Below, piece by piece: positions 1 through 5,007 of a stretch of 5,878 nucleotides of DNA. Below the pieces are notes generated by a model. It was not told where the DNA came from and made no database searches. It saw only the letters and a list, made by a program, of their open reading frames with translations. The position numbers and the translations under genes are program-made. Source of the stretch: Bacteroidota bacterium. GTDB lineage: Bacteria; Bacteroidota; Rhodothermia; Rhodothermales; UBA10348. Every line of letters begins with the position of its first letter. Positions within the stretch are counted from its first letter, which is position 1. The stretch covers positions 1 to 5,878 of the forward strand of contig JAHEEH010000141.1 of the NCBI GenBank assembly GCA_024640835.1, written 5' to 3'.

Positions 1-1
1 G

Positions 2-358
2 GGCATCGTGGCGGCCGAGCGGTTTGGAGCCGCCGGAATCGTGGATCCCCGGCCGTACGCGGTCGGTTCGATCCGGGATACCTACACCAGGTATCCGAAC
101 ACGGGACCCGTGCTGCCCGCCATGGGGTACGGCGCGGAGCAGACCACCGAGCTGGAAGAGACCATCCGGGCCGTGCCGGCGGACGTGGTCGTCATTGCCA
201 CGCCGATCGACCTGCGGCACGTGGTGCGCATCGAGAAACCCTGCGTCCGCGTCCGGTACGATCTGGAGGTGCGCGGCGACCCGGGACTGTCCGGACTCAT
301 GGCCCCCTTGATGGCCCGGTGGTCGTCGAAGGTCGAAGGGCCAGGGAAAGGAAGCTGA
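2..358 (+). CDS. Predicted GTPase, COG2403 / cyclic 2,3-diphosphoglycerate synthetase-like (C-terminal part)
   Basis: The reading frame is open from the left edge (first full codon at base 2) to a TGA at 356-358, so only about the last 118 residues are present and the true start lies outside the window. The visible part carries the block I associate with the C-terminus of COG2403-type proteins: ERFGAAGIVDPRPYAVGSI, then GPVLPAMGYG, then DVVVIATPIDLRHV and a closing RVRYDLE. In this family the P-loop GTP/ATP-binding part is N-terminal and is not seen here. Archaeal relatives make cyclic 2,3-diphosphoglycerate; most bacterial members have no tested activity, so the reaction is unassigned. The tail after RVRYDLEVRG (about 28 residues) looks unconserved. 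The next gene lies 63 bases downstream on the same strand and could be co-transcribed. Family assignment is by recalled motif pattern; function is inference. Confidence 0.82.
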   Translation, partial: GIVAAERFGAAGIVDPRPYAVGSIRDTYTRYPNTGPVLPAMGYGAEQTTELEETIRAVPADVVVIATPIDLRHVVRIEKPCVRVRYDLEVRGDPGLSGLMAPLMARWSSKVEGPGKGS

Positions 359-421
359 CCACGCCGGGTACCGCACGACCGGCCGTCCCCGTATCTTCGG
401 CCCCGCAACCCGTCGGAGCGC

Positions 422-1342
422 ATGGGCAAAGTCGAAGAAACGTACAAGGCGAAGGACGTCGAGGAGATCATCGACATCCACCTGTATCGTCCCTGGGGAT
501 ATGCCCTCGCCGTGGCGGCTCGGCGGATGAGGATGACTCCGAACCAGATCTCCGTCATCGGAATGGCGGTGGGGGTGGTTTCGGGGCACTTCTTCTTCTA
601 CGACCGTCTCACCCTGAACCTCCTGGGCATCTTCCTGTGGATGTTCGCCCAGGCCCTGGACGGGGCCGACGGACAGCTTGCGCGCATGGCCGACATGCGC
701 TCACGACTCGGCCGCATGCTGGACGGCATCTCGGACAACGTCAAGTTCACGTCGCTCTACCTGCACGTGGGTGCACGGCTCTTTGTCGAATACGACTCGC
801 TGTGGCCGATAGCCGCCATGTTTGCCGCAGGCATCGCCCATTCGTACCAGAGCGCTCTCGCCGACTGGTATCGCAACGCGTATCTCCACTTCGTCTACGG
901 CTCCGGCCGCGCGGAGCTGGAGAGCGCCGAGGACATCGAGGCGCAGTACGGGGCCCTGTCATGGCGGGCGGATCCGCTCATGAAGTTCCTCTCCTGGGGC
1001 TACCTGATCTACACGCGCCGGCAGGCGAGATGGGGTGCGGGAAGCCTGGAGTTGATCCGGATCGTCGGCGATCGATACGGTGATGCGCTCCCGGACGCGC
1101 TCCGCGAGCTGTACCGGACACTCAACCGCCCGCTTCTCCGCTACTACAACGCCCTGACCACCAACACCCGAATGGTGGTCCTCTATGCCCTGGTACTGGC
1201 GGGACAGCTGGCCTGGTTCTTCGCCTTCGAACTCGTGGTCCTGAACCTGGTCATGGTCCTTCTGATCACGCGCTGGCAGCCGGCGGCGCATCGGCGACTC
1301 CGGGCGTTCGTCGATGCCGATCCCGTGAGCCCCGATGCCTGA
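422..1342 (+). CDS. CDP-alcohol phosphatidyltransferase family membrane protein
   Basis: This 306-residue protein should transfer a phospho-alcohol or phosphatidyl group from a CDP-linked donor to an acceptor alcohol in the membrane. The class signature D-x2-DG-x2-AR-x8-G-x3-D-x3-D is complete at residues 80-105 (D80, D83, G84, A87, R88, G97, D101, D105); the aspartates bind the metal and the CDP donor. Hydrophobic stretches near residues 42-60, 64-79, 108-122, 127-145 and 250-284 fit the usual six-helix fold. The N-terminus (VEETYKAKDVEE) is soluble and charged, and the segment of about 100 residues between 146 and 249 makes it longer than PgsA- or PssA-type enzymes of about 200 residues. 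ATG 422 is preceded by GGAG at 415-418, only 3 bases away, which is closer than ideal; an in-frame stop at 356-358 prevents a far-upstream start. The acceptor (glycerol phosphate, inositol phosphate, serine or another) cannot be read from the sequence. Confidence 0.92.
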   Translation: MGKVEETYKAKDVEEIIDIHLYRPWGYALAVAARRMRMTPNQISVIGMAVGVVSGHFFFYDRLTLNLLGIFLWMFAQALDGADGQLARMADMRSRLGRMLDGISDNVKFTSLYLHVGARLFVEYDSLWPIAAMFAAGIAHSYQSALADWYRNAYLHFVYGSGRAELESAEDIEAQYGALSWRADPLMKFLSWGYLIYTRRQARWGAGSLELIRIVGDRYGDALPDALRELYRTLNRPLLRYYNALTTNTRMVVLYALVLAGQLAWFFAFELVVLNLVMVLLITRWQPAAHRRLRAFVDADPVSPDA

Positions 1343-1345
1343 GAA

Positions 1346-1358
1346 CCGCGGTGCGCGG
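1346..1358. terminator. Small GC-only hairpin between convergent genes
   Basis: CCGCG (1346-1350) and CGCGG (1354-1358) are perfect inverted repeats around a 3-base GTG loop. They lie inside the 22-base gap between the stop of the CDP-alcohol phosphotransferase (TGA to 1342) and the stop of the convergent cupin gene (from 1365). The location suits a bidirectional transcription stop, but the stem is only 5 bp and no T-run follows on either strand, so chance in GC-rich DNA is a serious alternative. Confidence 0.22.
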
Positions 1359-1364
1359 CAGGCT

Positions 1365-1736
1365 TCAGCGCACTTCGCGCAGGTATCGGTCGGTGCCGGA
1401 GAGCCAATCCTGGCGCGGCGGGCTGAACACGTCCACGTCGAGCGTGTCCTCGAGGGCCACCGCCTCGTGCGGAACGTTGGACGGGATATGCAGCACCTCG
1501 CCCGCACGAACGATCGTTTCCTGCTCCCCCTCCTCGCCGATCCTGAACCGGAGGGCGCCCTCCAGGATATAGGTCATCTGCTCGTTCTCGTGGCGGTGCA
1601 TGGGCACCAGGCAGCCCTCCTTCAGGTAGACGTGGGCGAGCATGATGCGATCGCCCGTCACCAGGCGGCGGTCGAGACGTTCATTCAGGTGCTCGAGCGG
1701 GAGGTCCTCCCAGCGATGCAGGGTGGCTGTGGGCAT
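1365..1736 (-). CDS. Small cupin-domain protein, KdgF-like
   Basis: A single-domain cupin of 123 residues from ATG 1736. Motif 1 is G-x5-HRHENEQ-x6-G, with candidate metal ligands H47, H49 and Q53; motif 2 has HIPSNVPHEA with H90 as the fourth ligand. The ending DVDVFSPPRQDWL resembles the DVFSPPR tail of KdgF-type cupins, which open unsaturated uronates during pectin or alginate breakdown; whether this one shares that activity is unproven. The frame extends to a GTG at 1835 (156 residues) with an ATG at 1766. I prefer 1736 because the family-like sequence begins MPTATLHRW, because the extra 33 codons have much poorer third-position G/C (about one third end in A or T), and because the longer form would run through the strong + strand promoter at 1815-1843. 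Against this, no clear Shine-Dalgarno precedes 1736, while GGGAG lies 11 bases before the GTG. It converges on the upstream gene and diverges from the GT4 gene. Confidence 0.85.
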   Translation of the reverse strand: MPTATLHRWEDLPLEHLNERLDRRLVTGDRIMLAHVYLKEGCLVPMHRHENEQMTYILEGALRFRIGEEGEQETIVRAGEVLHIPSNVPHEAVALEDTLDVDVFSPPRQDWLSGTDRYLREVR

Positions 1737-1814
1737 GAATTCGGAGATGGGTTGCCGTTGACCCATGGTAACAAGCCCGACGAACGGAAGCGACCGGCGG
1801 TCGGACGCAGTGGC

Positions 1815-1843
1815 TTGCGTCGCATCTGCGGTCACCGTAGGCT
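1815..1843 (+). promoter_or_regulatory. Sigma70-type promoter for the GT4 gene, near-leaderless
   Basis: TTGCGT at 1815-1820, a 17-base spacer and TAGGCT at 1838-1843 form a -35/-10 pair with ideal spacing. With the last T of the -10 at position -7, transcription would begin near 1850, giving only about 3 bases before ATG 1853. A nearly identical element (same -10, TTGCGC at -35, same 17-base spacing, flanks CCG and CG conserved) stands before the transporter gene, and this independent recurrence is the main support. No Shine-Dalgarno is present, as expected for a leaderless or near-leaderless message. Confidence 0.68.
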
Positions 1844-1852
1844 CGTCTCCCG

Positions 1853-2998
1853 ATGACGAGTCCTCCCAGCTCCACTCGCCCCGGCATGTCGCTCCGCGTC
1901 CTGTTCGTCCATCTTCGGCCGAGTCCGTTCGTGCGGGAGGACATGGACGTCCTGGGCGAACGATGCACGCTGCAGACGTTCCAGTTCGGTGACGGCCCTG
2001 ACCCCGGGCCGCTGGGCTTCGCCTGGACCCTGGTCCGGCAGTTCCTCTGGCTTCTGCGACGGCTCCGCCGCGCCGACGTCGCGATCGGATGGTTCGCGGA
2101 CTACCACATGGTTTTGCCGATCCTTCTCGGACGACTCTTCAAGGTCCCGGTGGCCGTCGTGGTCGGCGGATACGACGCCGTTCGCCTGCCCGCGCTCGGG
2201 CAGGGCGTTTCGCTGAGCCGGTGGCGTTGGCCACTGGCCCGACTGGTGCTCCGGCGTGCCGACGCGGTCCTTCCCGTGTCCGAGTCGCTCGTCCACTCGG
2301 TGAATCGGTACTCGGAGTGGCCCGAGCTGACCCGGCAGGGGATCGGCACCCTGGTACCCGGGGTGGAAGCACGCGTCCATGTGCTTCCGACGGGATATGA
2401 TCCGTCGAGCTGGCCCCCGGGGCCGTCGGTTCGCCAGCGAATCGTCACGACGGTGGGCCTCGTCGACTCGGAGCGGCGTCTTCACGTCAAGGGCATCGAT
2501 CTCCTGTTCGACGCGGCCCGTATCCTTCCCGACGTCCGGTTTCGGGTCGTCGGCGTGGCGGATCCGGACGCCGTCTCCCGGCGGCATTCCCCTCCTCCGA
2601 ACGTCGACCTGGTCCGACCGGTGCCCCGCGGTGAGCTCGCGGCGTATTACCGGGAGGCGTCCGTGTACGCCCAGCTTTCCCGCTCCGAAGGCCTTCCGAA
2701 CGTGCTGTGTGAAGCCATGCTGTGTGGCTGCATTCCGGTCGGAAGCCGGGTGTTCGGAATCCCGGACGTGATCGGGGACACGGGCTTTCTCGTGGATGAG
2801 CCGTCCGCCGACCGGATCGCGGAGGCGATCCGGCTCGCCCTCGAGGTGCATCCGGAGCGCCGGGACCAGGTCCGCGCCCGGATCGAGGGAGCGTTCCATA
2901 TCCGGCAGAGGAGCGATCGACTCGTCGAGGTTCTCTCCGACCTCGCTTCCGGCCGGCCGAAAGGTCGCACCGTCCGCCACGGAGCCTCGACCGACTGA
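1853..2998 (+). CDS. Glycosyltransferase, GT4-type (GT-B fold)
   Basis: A 381-residue retaining-type glycosyltransferase that should move a sugar from a nucleotide-sugar donor onto a glycan or lipid-linked acceptor at the cytoplasmic face of the membrane. The N-terminal acceptor half begins LRVLFVHLRPSPF (residues 14-26) and includes VAVVVGGYDAVRL (100-112) and DAVLPVSESL (137-146). The C-terminal donor half opens with TTVGLVDSERRLHVKGIDLL (K213 in the usual donor-phosphate position) and has the E-x7-E motif at E279 and E287, followed by GCIPVGSRVFGIPDVIGDTGFLV-type loops at 292-314 typical of GT4. ATG 1853 is preferred because the promoter at 1815-1843 places the transcript start about 3 bases before it; ATG 1886 (residue 12) is the alternative, and neither has a Shine-Dalgarno. 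The gene stands alone on its strand, facing the GT2 gene across a 34-base gap. Donor and acceptor are unknown. Confidence 0.93.
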   Translation: MTSPPSSTRPGMSLRVLFVHLRPSPFVREDMDVLGERCTLQTFQFGDGPDPGPLGFAWTLVRQFLWLLRRLRRADVAIGWFADYHMVLPILLGRLFKVPVAVVVGGYDAVRLPALGQGVSLSRWRWPLARLVLRRADAVLPVSESLVHSVNRYSEWPELTRQGIGTLVPGVEARVHVLPTGYDPSSWPPGPSVRQRIVTTVGLVDSERRLHVKGIDLLFDAARILPDVRFRVVGVADPDAVSRRHSPPPNVDLVRPVPRGELAAYYREASVYAQLSRSEGLPNVLCEAMLCGCIPVGSRVFGIPDVIGDTGFLVDEPSADRIAEAIRLALEVHPERRDQVRARIEGAFHIRQRSDRLVEVLSDLASGRPKGRTVRHGASTD

Positions 2999-3032
2999 GC
3001 CGGTCGCGAGCCGCCTGGACTCCGCACTCCCC

Positions 3033-4088
3033 TCAACGGGAAAGTATCGCGCTGACGAAGTCCTTCGCGAACGCTCCGGCGCCGAACCCCCGCCCGTCCG
3101 AAATCCTTCCGTACGAGCCCATCCTGGCTGCACGGACCAGCGCCGCGATGCGGTGACCGACCGGCCGGTCTCGAGCGTAGATCTCCGCGCGGGTCGAATA
3201 GGCCACCCCCACCCGTTCGAAGTAGCGTCGGGCCTGGCGGGTTCGCGAGGTGAACTCGTCCGGAGATCCACCGGGACGTGCACCGCCGAGCAGTCGGTCG
3301 TAGAAATCCCTGTGCTCCCTCGCGTAGACGGCCCGCTGCGCGAGCAGCCGGCCGTGCTCGGAGCGGTTTCTGACCGTCGTGGCCCACAGGTTTCGCCATG
3401 GAACCCGGGTTGCGGGATCTCCGCTGACGCTCTGGCCATGCCGCCTGTACAGCACGAGGCGATCCGGAATGCGCACGGTGTGACCGTATGCATTGGCGAT
3501 GTTACAGACAAACCAGTCGTGTGTCTGCAAATCGCCGGTTCCGGACAGGCTGCGAGGGCGGTCCGAGTAGTCCACGAGGTCGAACAGGCTTCGGCGCACC
3601 AGCAGCGAGAACCCGGGCAGGACCGAGAGCGGCTTGTTGCCCAGCGGTCCGGTGACCGTCACCTTTCCGTGATCCGGAAAGCAGCCCGGGAGCCGGTTCA
3701 AGACCTCGTCGGTCCGCATGGCGCTGTGGGACAAGAGATCCACCTTCGGCAAGCGCGCAATCAGGTCGGCGCATCGTTCCAGCTTGTACGGAAGCCAGAC
3801 ATCGTCCTGATCACAGAACGCGATCCACTCCCCCGAGCACAGGGACGCCGCCCGCAGGAAGTTGTCGCCGAACCCGAGATGCTCCCTGCTCGCGTGAATG
3901 GCGACCTCGAAAGGTGCCGTGCCGGCGAACGCCTCCAGGATCTCCATCGACCCGTCGGACGAACCGTCGTCGCTGACGACCAGCTCGAACGGCACGCAGG
4001 TTTGCGACGCGAGGCTCCGCAACTGCTCGCGAAGGAATCGGTCGCCGTTGTAGGTGGCAAGGGCTATCGAGATGCGGGGACGGATCAT
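3033..4088 (-). CDS. Glycosyltransferase family 2 (GT-A fold), rhamnosyltransferase-like
   Basis: A 351-residue inverting-type glycosyltransferase. The GT2 domain starts at once: ISIALATYNGDRFL (residues 6-19), then VVSDDGSSDGS (38-47, D40 and D41 for the nucleotide), then FCDQDDVWLP (91-100), which carries the metal-binding acidic motif. HDWF at 190-193 holds the likely catalytic base D191, and YRRHGQSVSG (214-223) matches the segment found in rhamnosyltransferase-like GT2 enzymes of O-antigen and exopolysaccharide clusters. About 125 residues follow that I do not recognise, rich in Arg, without an evident membrane helix. ATG 4088 overlaps the stop of the upstream FkbM gene in an ATGA arrangement (4 bases shared), so translation is probably coupled and the two genes form one operon. 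The role of the pair in building a methylated glycan is inference from this coupling; sugar specificity cannot be read. Confidence 0.93.
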   Translation of the reverse strand: MIRPRISIALATYNGDRFLREQLRSLASQTCVPFELVVSDDGSSDGSMEILEAFAGTAPFEVAIHASREHLGFGDNFLRAASLCSGEWIAFCDQDDVWLPYKLERCADLIARLPKVDLLSHSAMRTDEVLNRLPGCFPDHGKVTVTGPLGNKPLSVLPGFSLLVRRSLFDLVDYSDRPRSLSGTGDLQTHDWFVCNIANAYGHTVRIPDRLVLYRRHGQSVSGDPATRVPWRNLWATTVRNRSEHGRLLAQRAVYAREHRDFYDRLLGGARPGGSPDEFTSRTRQARRYFERVGVAYSTRAEIYARDRPVGHRIAALVRAARMGSYGRISDGRGFGAGAFAKDFVSAILSR

Positions 4089-4891
4089 GACGGCTCGGCG
4101 GGCTCCGTGCGCTCCGCGGCCAGAACCCGGATATCGTTCTCCTCGCAGAAGGTCCGCAGGACCGGCTCGGCCACCCCCAGATCGGTCACGGCATAGCCAC
4201 GATCCCGCAGAAGATCCGCGATCCGGGAGGTCCCGGCCCCATACAGGCCGTGCGTCTCGACGAGGACCGCCCGTGGCCGGATGGTCATACCCTGGAGAAT
4301 GTCCAGTTCGGCTCCCTCGCAGTCGAGCTCGAGCAGGTCACATTCTGGAAGGTCGGTCGGCTCCACGATCCCCCGATCCGGCTCGGTGCCATAGACGGCA
4401 ATCGCTCTCGCCACGACCGCGTGATGCACCGACATTCGATCGGAAACATCGTTCAGATCGGCTGTCCGAAGCACCGTGTCGACGCATTCGCCCGCCGCCT
4501 CGAAGCACTCAACCCGACCCGACGGGCCCGCACTCTGGGCCGCGACCGTCGCGGTCACACCCAGGCCACCCCCCACGACCACGACCGTGTCGCCCGGCCG
4601 TACCAATTCTCTCAGGGCCCCCACGAGGCCCGATTCGTACTCGGGCGCGTCGACATCCGTCGCGGGTCGCCATCGGTCCGGAACCAGGTCGTCACCCCAT
4701 CTCACGGAGTAGGGAACTGCGACTCCCCCGTAGCGGGCCTGTCGCTTCTTCGGGAGGAGCGGCCGCAGCCCGGAGCGATAGGCCAGCGCAACGGCACGGC
4801 TCAGGAGACCCGGCAGGCCGTGGTCCGAAAGAACCTCCCTGATCGACCGACGGGAAACCGGCCACGTCCGTCCTTGCCTTTCTTCAGCCAT
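4085..4891 (-). CDS. FkbM-family SAM-dependent methyltransferase
   Basis: A 268-residue putative O-methyltransferase. After an N-terminal region of about 95 residues with basic and hydrophobic stretches, the SAM-binding domain begins with DTVVVVGGGLGVTA (101-114), followed by the acidic residue of motif II in VECFEA (E131) and the FkbM hallmark LLELDCEGAELDIL (187-200). PRAVLVETHG (206-215) is the next conserved strand. Known FkbM proteins methylate hydroxyl groups of polyketides, sugars or glycolipids. Motif I is unusual: the D/E that normally precedes the glycines is V105 and the usual Asn is a Gly, which appears to mark a subgroup. The gene is first in a two-gene operon with the GT2 enzyme, so a sugar or glycan hydroxyl is the likely target. 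ATG 4891 has no clear Shine-Dalgarno; the frame begins there with MAEERQG. It diverges from the transporter gene over 116 bases. Confidence 0.9.
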   Translation of the reverse strand: MAEERQGRTWPVSRRSIREVLSDHGLPGLLSRAVALAYRSGLRPLLPKKRQARYGGVAVPYSVRWGDDLVPDRWRPATDVDAPEYESGLVGALRELVRPGDTVVVVGGGLGVTATVAAQSAGPSGRVECFEAAGECVDTVLRTADLNDVSDRMSVHHAVVARAIAVYGTEPDRGIVEPTDLPECDLLELDCEGAELDILQGMTIRPRAVLVETHGLYGAGTSRIADLLRDRGYAVTDLGVAEPVLRTFCEENDIRVLAAERTEPAEPS

Positions 4892-4906
4892 GCGCCGGTG
4901 CCCACG

Positions 4907-4926
4907 GGAATCGATTCGGAATCCGG
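4907..4926. repeat. Nested palindromes and GGAATC direct repeat, operator-like
   Basis: The stretch holds GGAATC at 4907-4912 and again at 4918-4923, an 11-base period of about one helical turn. Between them GAATCGATTC (4908-4917) is a perfect palindrome, and GATTC-G-GAATC (4913-4923) is a second, overlapping one. It lies in the intergenic region, in the predicted untranslated leader of the FkbM gene and just downstream of its candidate -10. This layout would suit a dimeric regulator, but no regulator gene or second copy is visible in the window. Confidence 0.3.
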
Positions 4927-4927
4927 T

Positions 4928-4957
4928 AATATATCGTTCGCCGCTCCGGACTCCGAA
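4928..4957 (-). promoter_or_regulatory. Candidate promoter for the FkbM-GT2 operon
   Basis: On the minus strand TTCGGA (4957-4952), an 18-base spacer and TATATT (4933-4928) form a plausible -35/-10 pair. The -10 lies in the only clearly AT-rich patch of the intergenic region. Transcription would start near 4921, leaving a leader of about 30 bases before ATG 4891. The -35 is a weak match and the spacing slightly long, so this is less sure than the two TAGGCT promoters. Confidence 0.4.
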
Positions 4958-4972
4958 GACTCGGGCGACTGC

Positions 4973-5001
4973 TTGCGCGCCAGTCGCTATCGCCGTAGGC
5001 T
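4973..5001 (+). promoter_or_regulatory. Sigma70-type promoter for the transporter gene, leaderless
   Basis: TTGCGC at 4973-4978, a 17-base spacer and TAGGCT at 4996-5001. Taking the last -10 base as -7, the start of transcription falls exactly on the A of ATG 5008, so the message should have no 5' leader; no Shine-Dalgarno is present between the -10 and the ATG. The same architecture, with identical -10 and conserved CCG and CG flanks, occurs at 1815-1843. It is divergent from, and does not overlap, the candidate FkbM promoter at 4928-4957. Confidence 0.7.
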
Positions 5002-5007
5002 CGGCGC

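Noticed and set aside
392..397. TATCTT as a -10 for the CDP-alcohol phosphotransferase gene
   Set aside because: It would give an 18-base leader holding the GGAG, but the string at the expected -35 (TACCGC, 369-374) is a poor match, so it was not listed as a promoter.
319..1083. 254-codon plus-strand frame overlapping the CDP-alcohol phosphotransferase
   Set aside because: Its product is a low-complexity Arg/Gly/Pro/His sequence, whereas the overlapping frame from 422 has a perfect family signature.
2999..3032. Terminator between the convergent GT4 and GT2 genes
   Set aside because: The 34-base gap contains TCGCGA but no stem that extends beyond it and no T-run on either strand.
1832..3511. 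559-codon open frame on the minus strand opposite the GT4 gene
   Set aside because: It runs antisense to a clear GT4 enzyme and into the GT2 gene in another frame; its product is rich in Arg, Pro and Ser with no recognisable domain, as expected from GC-rich antisense frames.
2796..4196. 466-codon open frame on the plus strand opposite the GT2 gene
   Set aside because: It covers the end of GT4 in a wrong frame and then the antisense of GT2; no domain or hydrophobic pattern supports a protein.
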